A stretch of DNA of 64,000 nt from Haloferula rosea. GTDB taxonomy: Bacteria; Verrucomicrobiota; Verrucomicrobiia; Verrucomicrobiales; Akkermansiaceae. Below the pieces are notes generated by a model. The model did not search any database and was not told where the DNA came from. It worked only from the letters and a program-made list of their open reading frames with translations. The stretch covers positions 310,001 through 374,000 of the forward strand of contig NZ_JAENII010000004.1 in NCBI RefSeq assembly GCF_016595525.1. The letters run 5' to 3'. This document shows, piece by piece, positions 45,917-55,726 of this stretch; position 1 is the stretch's first letter; every line of letters begins with the position of its first letter. The translations under genes and the position numbers were made by a program.

Positions 45917-48193
45917 TCAATTCGAGAAGCTGAGGATTTGCTCAAGCAAGCCTTCGGTCTCGGCTTCGAGGTCGCGGATTTCCTGCACGACTTCGTCGAG
46001 GTCGCGCAGCGGTTGGTGGACGTAGAAGTATTTGTTGAAGGAGATTTCGTAGCCGATGACGGTCTTGCTCTCGTCGATCCAGGCGTCTTCGACATGGGGG
46101 AGGACTTCGCTCTGGAAGTAGGCGTCGATGCCACCGTCATAGTTGAGCGGGACGTTTTCGGTGTCGCGGAGTTCGCTGTCGGGCTCGTAGCCGTCGGCTT
46201 CGCCTTTCTTCTCATTGGCAAGGACGGGGACGGCCTCGGGGTCGCGCCAGGAGACGGCTTCGAGGATGGCCTTGAACTGGGGAGCGCCGAGTTTCAGTTT
46301 CAGCGCCTTGAGGGCGGCTTTGACATCCTTTTGGAACTGGTTGAAGTCGTGCGAGAGCTCGTCGCCGAGGTGTTGGTGGAGTTGTTCGGCGGCCTGGAGA
46401 AGTTCGCGTTTGGCAGTCCAGAATTTGGGATCGAGGAGCTTCTTTTTGTCGGCGGCTTTGCGATCGATCTCTTCTTTCTCGAGCCAGTCGTCGAGGGCGT
46501 CCTTTTGCTCCTTGGCGCTGAGGAAGCCGGGTTCGTAGACCTGCTCGCCCCATTGCTGGTAGATCCACTGCATTTCCTCGGCGAGGCGTTTGTCGAAGCG
46601 GAGAGATGCGATGCGCTCGGCGGTGAACTGGGCGGACTTGCGCAGGGGGCGTTCGATGGTGATCTTCCAGTAGCCGAAGTCGCGGTTGTCGAAGACTTGG
46701 GCTTTGAGCCCGTCGACGGCTTCCTTGCCGGTGTCGGCGAGGTCGAGGTAGGCGCGGGTGATTTGCGCGATGTGGGCGGGGGTGAAGGCGCAGTTTTTCT
46801 CGCCGAGGTTTTTGCGGAGCTTTTCGTAGAGCTGGGAGGCGTCGATGAGCTGGACTTTGCCGCGACGGGCCTCGGGCTTGTGGTTGCTGAGGACCCAGAT
46901 GTAGGTGGTGATGCCGGTGTTGTAGAAGATGTTGTTGGGCAGCTGGATGATGGCTTCGAGGAGGTCGTTCTCGATGAGGTATTGGCGGATGTTGCTGGCG
47001 CCGCCGCCGGCATTGCCGGTGAAGAGGGCGGAGCCGTTGTGGACGGTAGCGATGCGGCTGCCGAGGGGAGCGTCCTGGAGGCGCTTCATTTTGCTGACCA
47101 TCTCCATGAGGAAGAGGAGCTGGCCGTCATCGACGGCGGGTGCAGCGGAGACGGTCTGGATTTCGCCGGAGGCGTCGGGGAGCTGGACTTCGAAGCGGGG
47201 GTCGATGATTTCTGTTTTTGAGCCCTTTTTCTCGAGGATCTGGCCCTGGTCGGTCTTCCAGCTCTTTCCGTAGGGGGGATTGGAGAGCATGAAGTCGAAG
47301 CGAAGGCTGGAGAATTCGTCGGTGGCGAGGGTGGAGCCGAATTTGATGTTCTCGGGGTCGTTGCCCTTGATGAGCATGTCGGACTTGCAGATGGCGTAGG
47401 TCTCGGGGTTGACCTCCTTGCCGTAGAGGTAGGTGGCGGCGGTGGACTGGATGGGGCCGTCGGGGAGCTTGATGTAGTCCTGGGCCTCGGTGAGCATGCC
47501 GCCGGAGCCGCAGGCGGGGTCGTAGATGGTGATGACGGGCGGGAGTTGGTCCTTCACGGGCTCGATGAGGAGGTGGACCATGAGCTGGATGACTTCGCGC
47601 GGGGTGAAGTGCTCGCCGGCTTCTTCGTTGTTCTCTTCGTTGAACTTGCGGATGAGTTCCTCGAAGACGTAGCCCATGCCGAGGTTGGTGAGGCCGGGGA
47701 GCTTGCGGCCGTCGGGGCCCTCGACGTCGTGGTGGGAGAGGTTGATGGTGGGGGCGACGAATTTCTCGATAACGCCATGGAGGGCGTCGGCCACGGCCAT
47801 CTTGCGGATCTGGTTGCGGAGGTCGAATTTCTCGATGATCTCGGCGACGTTTGGGCTGAAGGCGTCGAGGTATTGGTTGAAGTTGGCCTCGAGCTGAGAG
47901 GGGTTACCGAGGAGCTTCTTGAGGGTGAACTGGGAGGTGTTGTAGAAGACCTGGCCGGAGGCGTCGCGGAGGCCATCGGGGTCGAGGACGGCCATGCCGG
48001 CTTCGTCTTTCTGGAATTTCACCTCGGCGAGGACGGCGTCCTTGGTGTCCTCGAGCAGGCAGTCAATGCGCCGGAGGACGAACATGGGAAGGATGACGTC
48101 GCGGTATTTGCCGCGGACGAAGACGTCGCGCAGGCAGTCGTCGGCGATGGACCAGATGAAGGAGACGATTTTGTTGTGGGAGGCGTGATCCAT
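45917..48193 (-). CDS. hsdM: Type I restriction enzyme methyltransferase subunit HsdM
   Basis: This 758-residue subunit has the HsdM_N helical domain (residues about 8-140), then motif I DPACGSGG (225-232) and catalytic NPPY (305-308) for N6-adenine methylation. The C-terminal about 200 residues extend beyond the catalytic core and carry QPLRDLDEVVQEIRDLEAE, which binds HsdS. The ATG at 48191-48193 gives the standard start; the frame is open for another 558 bp because heptamer repeats lack stops on this strand, and that part is not protein. First gene of a six-gene operon. Confidence 0.94.
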   Translation of the reverse strand: MDHASHNKIVSFIWSIADDCLRDVFVRGKYRDVILPMFVLRRIDCLLEDTKDAVLAEVKFQKDEAGMAVLDPDGLRDASGQVFYNTSQFTLKKLLGNPSQLEANFNQYLDAFSPNVAEIIEKFDLRNQIRKMAVADALHGVIEKFVAPTINLSHHDVEGPDGRKLPGLTNLGMGYVFEELIRKFNEENNEEAGEHFTPREVIQLMVHLLIEPVKDQLPPVITIYDPACGSGGMLTEAQDYIKLPDGPIQSTAATYLYGKEVNPETYAICKSDMLIKGNDPENIKFGSTLATDEFSSLRFDFMLSNPPYGKSWKTDQGQILEKKGSKTEIIDPRFEVQLPDASGEIQTVSAAPAVDDGQLLFLMEMVSKMKRLQDAPLGSRIATVHNGSALFTGNAGGGASNIRQYLIENDLLEAIIQLPNNIFYNTGITTYIWVLSNHKPEARRGKVQLIDASQLYEKLRKNLGEKNCAFTPAHIAQITRAYLDLADTGKEAVDGLKAQVFDNRDFGYWKITIERPLRKSAQFTAERIASLRFDKRLAEEMQWIYQQWGEQVYEPGFLSAKEQKDALDDWLEKEEIDRKAADKKKLLDPKFWTAKRELLQAAEQLHQHLGDELSHDFNQFQKDVKAALKALKLKLGAPQFKAILEAVSWRDPEAVPVLANEKKGEADGYEPDSELRDTENVPLNYDGGIDAYFQSEVLPHVEDAWIDESKTVIGYEISFNKYFYVHQPLRDLDEVVQEIRDLEAETEGLLEQILSFSN

Positions 48194-48346
48194 GTGGGGT
48201 GGCTGGAAGCTTGTGTGAGGGGATTTTGGGCAGTGTCCAGGCCCGGGTCGGACAAGGGTGGGGGGTGCGTTGCACGAATTTCTAGCAGTTCGGTGGGGTA
48301 GGGCAAGAATGGGGGTGGATGTGCACTGATTTTGCGGGGGAAGATG

Positions 48347-48389
48347 CCCGCTGTGCGGGAGAATCACACCGAAGGTTTGTCGGTGTGAT
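48347..48389. repeat. Paired hairpins upstream of hsdM
   Basis: CCCGC-tgt-GCGGG (48347-48359) is followed by a 10-bp hairpin ATCACACCGA/TCGGTGTGAT (48363-48389). A CCCGC-TTC-GCGGG hairpin recurs near 48473, directly before a heptamer run at 48485-48512. These lie between hsdM and its likely promoter area. Confidence 0.6.
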
Positions 48390-48521
48390 GGACAGGAACG
48401 AAGTGACGTGGGCGGGAGGCCCGACCGAGCCGTGTGGGGTGAGGGCGTCAACCGAGTGGAAAGTGGGATACCCGCTTCGCGGGGGTGGAAAGTATAAAGT
48501 AGAAAGTGGGAAATTTGGGCT

Positions 48522-48626
48522 CCTGACCCCTGACCCCTGACCCCTGAACCCTGAACCCTGAACCCTGACCCCTGAACCCTGAACCCTGAACCCTGACCCC
48601 TGAACCCTGAACCCTGAACCCTGAAC
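48522..48626. repeat. Heptamer array 1 (CCTGAMC, 15 units)
   Basis: Fifteen uninterrupted 7-bp units run here, each CCTGACC or CCTGAAC. The order of the two variants is C,C,C,A,A,A,C,A,A,A,C,A,A,A,A. The array makes all frames open on the minus strand. It is unlike a CRISPR because there are no spacers. Confidence 0.9.
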
Positions 48627-48628
48627 CC

Positions 48629-48698
48629 TTGGAACTCGGCACTCGGCACTTGGCACTTGGCACTTGGCACTTGGAACTTGGAACTTGGAACTTGGAAC
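48629..48698. repeat. Heptamer array 2 (TYGGMAC, 10 units)
   Basis: Ten 7-bp units of the type TTGGCAC, TTGGAAC or TCGGCAC run without interruption directly after array 1. The 669-bp gap 48194-48862 between hsdM and the cupin gene holds the hairpins, these arrays and no gene I can support. Confidence 0.9.
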
Positions 48699-48862
48699 TC
48701 GTCCGGTCGATTTTGGCGGGATTCGCAGGGGCCCTCGCGAATCGGGGTCATTCACACTTGCCACATTCTTTCCGGATCTTCAGAAATTCCAGCCCGTCTC
48801 GTTGGCTTTCGACCGATGGGAAATCGCGCTATCGAACCCACTTACCCAAGACCCATTTTTCC

Positions 48863-50176
<1,314 letters not shown>

Positions 50177-50300
50177 GTGGAAAGTAGAAAGTAAAAAGTG
50201 GTGAGTTTGCTGGTGCGGCCAGGTGGCATGGGCGACTTGGCATTGGGCCTTTGATCCGTGTGGGCATTGGGCCTTTGCACCGTGCGGGAGGGCATGCGTT

Positions 50301-50331
50301 CACTCGACTGGTTCGGAGAAGCGGCGGCGGA
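50301..50331. repeat. Displaced copy of the end of the giant repeat-protein gene
   Basis: Thirty-one bases here match 50358-50389 (the last codons of the minus-strand gene) at about 28 positions, including the stop. This lies just past that stop and points to a small local duplication. Confidence 0.6.
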
Positions 50332-50357
50332 CGGGTTCGCCGAAGCGGCTTGTTTTG

Positions 50358-53300
50358 CTACTCGACCGGTTCGGAGAAGCGGAGGCGGAAGAAGCGTTTG
50401 GGATCGGTGGACCAGATGGGGGTGTTGGTCCGGAGGGTGACTTGATCGATGTTGGGATTCCCCGGCGAGGGGATCTCGGCGTGGCGGGTGTAGTCGCTCC
50501 CGGAGATCAGGGTCCACGGGTTCTGGAGATCGAGGTCGGTCTCGACTTCGACGACGTAGGCATTCTCCGGCAAGAGGGCGGACTCGGGGTAGGTGAGGTC
50601 GATGAAGCTGCCGGTGCGTGCGACGGTGAGCGTTGGCACGGGGATGACGGGGCTGGTGGGATCAAAGCCGAAGATCCACTCGACGAAGGTGGTGAGGCCG
50701 TCGCCATCGAAGTCGGCATCCGGGTCGGCATCGCCATTGGCGATCTGGGTCGGGGTGAAGTAGAGTGCTTGGTATTCGGCGAAGTCGAGGGTGGTGTCCT
50801 CGACGAAGGAGAGGATGACCTGGTCATTCACTTCATCGACGGTGGCGGTCCAGGTACCGATGCCGGCGGGCTGGCTGATGGCGGTGAAGTCGCCGGTGAT
50901 GTCACCCGTCGCGGTGATGATGACGAAGGTGTCGGAGGGGGCGGGGATGAAGGGTCCGACGAGCTGGGGAATGAGCAGGCCGGTGAGGGCGAGGTCGCCT
51001 TCGACGTGGAGGCTGTCGTGCCCGGTGCCCGGGCCGGCGGTGCCTTCGATTTCGAACTGCCACTGGGAGGAGGCGGAGTGGGTCATGTCCTCGATGGTGA
51101 GGGAGCCGACGGAGTTGCCGGGGGCGATGGTGCCGTGGTTGGTGAAGGAGGCGGCGGAGGTGGTGGTGACGGTGCCATTGCCGGTGATGGTGCCGGTGGT
51201 TTCGTTGACGTGGCCGGTGCCGATGAAGGTGAGGGTGGCGCCGGCGTCGGTGGTGAGGGTGCCGGTGTTGGAGAAGCTGGTGCTGGGGTCGATGGCGATG
51301 GTTTCGCCGGAGACGTTGGCGTGGATGGTGCCTTGGTTGACGAGGTTGATGATGTTGGTGCCGACGCGGCCGTAGCCTTCCATGGTGTGCAGGGCTCCGT
51401 TGGTGAGGAGGTGGCCGAAGGAGCCGGTGATGTTCTGCTCGTCGGCGGTGAGACGAAGCGTGCCTGAGCCGTCGAGGAGGACGGATTGGTCGACGGGGTC
51501 GTTGACGGTGATCCGGGTCAAGGTGCTGGTGCCGTTGAGCTCGATGAGGCCGTGGTTGGTGTTGTCATCGGCGAGGGTGATGCTGGTGGCGTTGGCGAGG
51601 TTGACGGTGGCCTGGTTGGTGACGTTCCGAAAGGTGACGGTGCCGGTGAGGTTGATGTCGTTGTTGGTGAGGTCGTCATCGGGGTTGCCATCGTTGGAGA
51701 AGGTGATGCCGTCGTAGATGCCGCCGCCAACGAGCGTGAAGCCGGCGGTGTCGGGGATGCGGAAGACTCCGGCGCCGGTGTAGGTGCCGGCGTTCAGGAT
51801 GAGGGTGCAGCCTGGATCGGCTCCGATGGTGCCGAAGTTCTCGAAGGTGGTGGAGGGGTCGATGACGAGGGAGGTGCCGGGGACGTCGGCGGTGATGGTG
51901 CCTTGATTGACGAGGTTGAGCTGGTTGTTTCCGACCTTGCCGGTGCCGTGGATGGTCTGGTTGGCGCCGAGCGTGAGTTGGTGGCTGTTGGTGCCGGTGA
52001 TGTTCTGGTTGATGTCGGTGAGCTCGATGCTGCCGGCGCCGTCGATGAGGACGGCCTGATCGTCGTTGTCGGTGATGGAGATGCGGTCGTTGGTGCTGAT
52101 GCCTTCGAAGGTGAGGGTGCCGTTGTTGGTGAGGTCACCGGTCAGGGTCATGACCCTTCCACTCCGCTTGGTGATGGCGGCATCGGTGATGACTTGGTTG
52201 AAGGTGCTGGAGCCGCTGAGGATGAGTTCGTTGTTCCCGGCGATGGCGTCCTGGTCGTCGGCGCTGAAGGTGATCTGGGTGTAGGTGCCGCCGGCGAGGG
52301 AGAAGCTGGAGGCGTCGCGAATGAGGAAGGCTCCGGTGCCGGTGTAGGTCCCGGGATTGAACAGCAGGTCGCCGCCGCCGATGGCTTCGACGGTACCGAA
52401 GTTGTCGAAGGTGGTGGCGGGGTCGATGACGAGGGATGCGCCGGGGACGTCGGCGGTGATGGTGCCTTGATTGATGAGGTTGAGCTGGTTGTTGCCGACC
52501 TTGCCGGTGCCGTGGATGGTCTGGCTGGCGCCGATGGTGAGCAAGTGGCTGCTCGAGCCAGTGATGTTCTGGGCGAGGTCGGTGAGTTTGATGCTGCCGG
52601 CTCCGTCGAGGAGGACGGCCTGATCGTCGTTGTCGGTGATGGAAATTCGACTGTTCGTGGTGGCGCCGTTGAGGGTCACCGTGCTGTTGTTGATGAAGTC
52701 GTCGACCAAAGTGAGCGTGCGGCCGAAGGTGATGTCGATGGTGGCGTTGTTGGTGATGCCATCGAAGATGGCGCTGCCGGTGAGGGAGATGAGGTTGTTC
52801 CCGGGGGTGGCGTCGAGGTCGTCGGAGGTGAAGGTGAGGTTCTCGAAGGTGCCGGAAGAGATGCGGAATTCCGAGTTGTCGGAGATGATGAAGGCACCGG
52901 CTCCGGAGTAGGTGCCGCCATTGAACTGGGCGATGCCCCCACTCTCGGCGCGGAGCGATCCGTTGTTGATGAAGGTGAGGGCGGGGTCGAGGACGAGGGA
53001 ACCTGCGGCTTGGTCGGCCACGACGGTGCCTTGGTTGACGAAATTGACGAGGTTCGTACCCAGGTTGCCGAGGCCGCGGAGGGTCTGGCCGCTGCCGAGG
53101 GTGAGGGTTGATCCACTGGAGCCCTGAATGCGGTGCTGGGCTTCCGTGAGAAGGATGGATCCGGTGCCGTTGATGGTGACGTTTTGATCCACGGTGTCGT
53201 TGATCGAGATGCGGGAGTTGGTGGTCGCGCCGTTGATCTCGATGATGCCGTTGTTCGTGATGTCGCCGCCCAGTTCGAGGAGGACGCCGAAGTTGCTGGA

Positions 53301-54119
53301 GAGCTTCGCTTCGTTGATGAACTCCTTGAGGGTGGTGGAGCCGGCCACGGTGGCGACGTTGTTGAAGAGGTCGCCGTCGGTATTCGTGACGGAGAGGGTG
53401 ATGCCCTCAAGGGTGACGGATGAGAGGGTGAGGGCCCCGAAATCGTCGATGCGGTAGGCACCGGGACCGGTGAAGAGTCCGCTGCTCAGGGTGAGCTTGC
53501 CGTTGGATTCGGCGACGATGGTGCCGAAGTTCTGGAGGGTGTCCTTTGGCGTGATGACGAGGGGGGCGATGGCGGAGTCCCCGGCAAGGGTGCCGCTGTT
53601 GACGAGGTCGATGGAGTTGCTGCTGAGGGTGCCGAAGCCCTCGATGCGTTGGTTTGAGCCGATCGAGAGGACGGTCGGGGCGACGCCGGTGATGGATTGG
53701 GTGGTCGCGGTCAGGCGGAGGGTGCCGGAGCCGGTGAGGTTGACGAGGTGGTCGGAAGGGTCGTTGACCGTCAGGCGGGTGTTGGTGCTGGTGCCGATGA
53801 GTTGAAGGAGCCCGCTGTTGGTGATGTCTCCGCTACAGGTCAGGAAGCGTCCGCTGATCCAGTTCAGGGCGGCGCCGGTGCCGACGTTGAGCTGATTGAT
53901 CGTCGGGTTGGTATTCAGGCTGGCAAGCTGGCCGGTCGGGATGGAGACGTTGAATTGGTCGGTGGCGTTGTTGGTCGGGACGCCGACGGGTGTCCAGTTG
54001 CCCGGGGTGCTCCAATCGCTGTCGACGCCGGCGGAGAAGGTCGCATTGATGATGGCGGCGGGCGCGAGTGCCGGAAGGAGAGCGACCACCGCGAGGGGGA
54101 GCGTGGGGAGAGTGCGCAT
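50358..54119 (-). CDS. Giant secreted beta-repeat protein with C-terminal Ca-binding domain
   Basis: This 1253-residue protein has a signal peptide (MRTLPTLPLAVVALLPALAPA). From about residue 100 to 1000 it consists of five about 190-residue units, each with a TNxRIxxxDxxDQxVxL block, a QNITG block and a GTIxADVPGxSLVIDP-like block. This is a beta-solenoid pattern as in autotransporter passengers. There is no autotransporter barrel. The C-terminal 120 residues carry DADPDADFDGDGLTTF, a Ca-binding signature, and end FFRLRFSEPVE as in other surface proteins of this phylum. Units 3 and 4 are nearly identical in DNA (570-bp period), showing recent duplication. Confidence 0.85.
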   Translation of the reverse strand: MRTLPTLPLAVVALLPALAPAAIINATFSAGVDSDWSTPGNWTPVGVPTNNATDQFNVSIPTGQLASLNTNPTINQLNVGTGAALNWISGRFLTCSGDITNSGLLQLIGTSTNTRLTVNDPSDHLVNLTGSGTLRLTATTQSITGVAPTVLSIGSNQRIEGFGTLSSNSIDLVNSGTLAGDSAIAPLVITPKDTLQNFGTIVAESNGKLTLSSGLFTGPGAYRIDDFGALTLSSVTLEGITLSVTNTDGDLFNNVATVAGSTTLKEFINEAKLSSNFGVLLELGGDITNNGIIEINGATTNSRISINDTVDQNVTINGTGSILLTEAQHRIQGSSGSTLTLGSGQTLRGLGNLGTNLVNFVNQGTVVADQAAGSLVLDPALTFINNGSLRAESGGIAQFNGGTYSGAGAFIISDNSEFRISSGTFENLTFTSDDLDATPGNNLISLTGSAIFDGITNNATIDITFGRTLTLVDDFINNSTVTLNGATTNSRISITDNDDQAVLLDGAGSIKLTDLAQNITGSSSHLLTIGASQTIHGTGKVGNNQLNLINQGTITADVPGASLVIDPATTFDNFGTVEAIGGGDLLFNPGTYTGTGAFLIRDASSFSLAGGTYTQITFSADDQDAIAGNNELILSGSSTFNQVITDAAITKRSGRVMTLTGDLTNNGTLTFEGISTNDRISITDNDDQAVLIDGAGSIELTDINQNITGTNSHQLTLGANQTIHGTGKVGNNQLNLVNQGTITADVPGTSLVIDPSTTFENFGTIGADPGCTLILNAGTYTGAGVFRIPDTAGFTLVGGGIYDGITFSNDGNPDDDLTNNDINLTGTVTFRNVTNQATVNLANATSITLADDNTNHGLIELNGTSTLTRITVNDPVDQSVLLDGSGTLRLTADEQNITGSFGHLLTNGALHTMEGYGRVGTNIINLVNQGTIHANVSGETIAIDPSTSFSNTGTLTTDAGATLTFIGTGHVNETTGTITGNGTVTTTSAASFTNHGTIAPGNSVGSLTIEDMTHSASSQWQFEIEGTAGPGTGHDSLHVEGDLALTGLLIPQLVGPFIPAPSDTFVIITATGDITGDFTAISQPAGIGTWTATVDEVNDQVILSFVEDTTLDFAEYQALYFTPTQIANGDADPDADFDGDGLTTFVEWIFGFDPTSPVIPVPTLTVARTGSFIDLTYPESALLPENAYVVEVETDLDLQNPWTLISGSDYTRHAEIPSPGNPNIDQVTLRTNTPIWSTDPKRFFRLRFSEPVE

Positions 54120-54268
54120 TTCCCACTGTTACCCAATGGATTGGGAAAAGGGAATGCTGGAATTGAGAGGGGGGAGTGGCGGGTGAGAAGCGGTCATTTT
54201 TAAGCCTGAACTTGGCTCCGTTTCTCCTACCAAGGCCGCTGAGCAAGGCAGGTGCTTGGTTCAAGAGG

Positions 54269-55078
54269 CTACTTCTTCTCCCCGACGCGGACGAGGCGGA
54301 AGCCGATGTCGGGGAGGCGGACGTTTGGGGTGGCGCCATCGCGGCGGAAGACTTCGGATTCGTCGGCCTCGTACTCGAAGCCGCCCCCGCGGGTGACCTT
54401 CATCTGGGTCGAGAAGGGCTTGGTGAGGGTCCCTTGCACGGGGTTGGTGCGTTCGACGGTCGGGTAGGGCTTGGTGACGATGTCATCGTGGCAGTACTCC
54501 CACAGGTTGCCGGTCATGTCGTAGAGGCCGAGCTCGTTGGGCTTCTTCTTGCCGCAGGGATGGGGGCGCTTGCCGCTGTTGCCGGCATACCAGGCGACTT
54601 CGTCGATCACGTTTGATCCGCTGAAGCGATAGCTTTTGGATTTCTGACCGCCCTTGGCGGCGTATTCCCACTCGGCTTCGGTGGGCAGGCGGAAGGTCTT
54701 ACCGGTGACGGCATTGAGCCGATCGAGGAACAGTTGGATGTTCCACCAACTGACGTTGTTGACCGGGTGGTCGGGGGCGGGGAAATAGCTGACATTCCAG
54801 CCCATGAGTTCTTCGAAGAGCGCCTGGCTGACCTCGTGCTTGCCGATGTGGAAGCCACTCAGGGTGACGGTGTGCGCGGGCTTCTCGTGGCTGGAGGCGC
54901 TTTCGAGATCGGTCCCCATGGTGAAGCTGCCGCCTTCGACCCAGACCATGTCATTCATCAGGCGCTCGATGGTGGCGGGGGAGAGGGTGGGCTTCCTTTC
55001 CTCCGCGACGGCGGCGGGCTTCTTCTCCTCTGCGACGACGATGGTGGTGAGGATGAGGAGGGGCAGGAGGTGGTTCAC
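54269..55078 (-). CDS. Exported SUMF1-fold (formylglycine-enzyme-like) protein lacking catalytic cysteines
   Basis: This 269-residue protein starts at GTG 55076-55078 (MNHLLPLLILTTIVVA, a signal peptide). It shows the SUMF1 order: MVWVEGGSFTMGTD, PVNNVSWWNIQLFLDRLN, RLPTEAEWEYAAKGG, GLYDMTGNLWEYC and RGGGFEYEADESEVFRRD. The formylglycine enzyme needs two cysteines in that last block (as in RGGSWxxxxxxCR). Here the positions are not cysteine, so it is probably a binding or regulatory SUMF1 protein rather than the maturase for the sulfatase at 1.3 kb. Sequence upstream is repeat DNA. Confidence 0.85.
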   Translation of the reverse strand: MNHLLPLLILTTIVVAEEKKPAAVAEERKPTLSPATIERLMNDMVWVEGGSFTMGTDLESASSHEKPAHTVTLSGFHIGKHEVSQALFEELMGWNVSYFPAPDHPVNNVSWWNIQLFLDRLNAVTGKTFRLPTEAEWEYAAKGGQKSKSYRFSGSNVIDEVAWYAGNSGKRPHPCGKKKPNELGLYDMTGNLWEYCHDDIVTKPYPTVERTNPVQGTLTKPFSTQMKVTRGGGFEYEADESEVFRRDGATPNVRLPDIGFRLVRVGEKK

Positions 55079-55121
55079 GAGTTCGGGGGAAGTTTGCTGG
55101 TTTTCAGTGGGGAGGCCCGCT

Positions 55122-55700
55122 TTGCGGGAGTGGAAAGTAGAAAGTGAAAAGTGAAAAGTGGGGAGTCTGTGGGTGTCCGGTCTTCTGTGGCGACGGGGAG
55201 CGGTGAGGGAGAATTTGGCATTTGAGCTCGGGTGTTCCGCCTTATGCCTCAGGTGGGTTTGCTGGGTTTGGGTGGTCGCTTTGCGGGAGTGGAAAGTAGA
55301 AAGTGAAAAGTGAAAAGTGGGGAGTCTGTGGGTGTCCGATCTTCTGTGGCGACGCGGAGCGGTGAGGGGGATTTTGGCATTTGAGCTCGGGTGTTCCGCC
55401 TTTGCCTCAGGTGGGTTTGCTGGGTTTGGGTGGTCGCTTTGCAGGAGTGGAAAGTAAAAAGTGAGAAGTGGGGAGTTTGTGGGTGTCCGGTCTTCTGTGG
55501 CGACGCGGAGCGGTGAGGGGGATTTTGGCATTTGAGCTCGGGTGTTCCGCCTTATGCCTCAGCTGGGTTTGTTGGGTTTGGGTGGTCGCTTTGCAGGAGT
55601 GGAAAGTAGAAAGTAAAAAGTGAAAAGTGGGGAGTTTGCGGGTGTCCGGTCTTCTGTGGCGACGGGGAGCGGTGAGGGGGATTTTGGCATTGGTAATTTG
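55122..55700. repeat. Four-copy about 155-bp tandem repeat with internal heptamers
   Basis: Units begin at 55173, 55332, 55483 and 55642 (spacing 159, 151, 159). Each contains a GTGTCCGG-TCTTCTGTGG block, a TTTGAGCTCGGGTGTTCCGCC block and a run of 7-bp units such as GTGGAAA, GTAGAAA and GTGAAAA. The 648-bp gap 55079-55726 contains these and no gene I can support. Confidence 0.88.
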
Positions 55701-55726
55701 GCATTCGGCCTTCGAAAAGTCGGCAC

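Noticed and set aside
45821-47221. 466-residue plus-strand frame
   Set aside because: Antisense shadow of hsdM with Gly/Val-rich low-complexity composition.
48522-48698. CRISPR array
   Set aside because: The repeats are 7 bp and adjacent without spacers; no Cas gene is nearby.
48194-48751. N-terminal extension of HsdM
   Set aside because: The frame is open because heptamer repeats have no stops on the minus strand; the residues are repeats such as RVQGSGF and are not HsdM-like.
51486-53111. 541-residue plus-strand frame
   Set aside because: It is the antisense of the repeat protein and is made of Gly/Val/Asp runs (VVGDGDAVV) without domain features.
55079-55531. N-terminal extension of the SUMF1-like protein
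   Set aside because: It is the translation of the 155-bp tandem repeat; the signal peptide starts at the GTG at 55078.
55122-55700. CRISPR array
   Set aside because: Units of about 155 bp are near-identical throughout, with no variable spacers.
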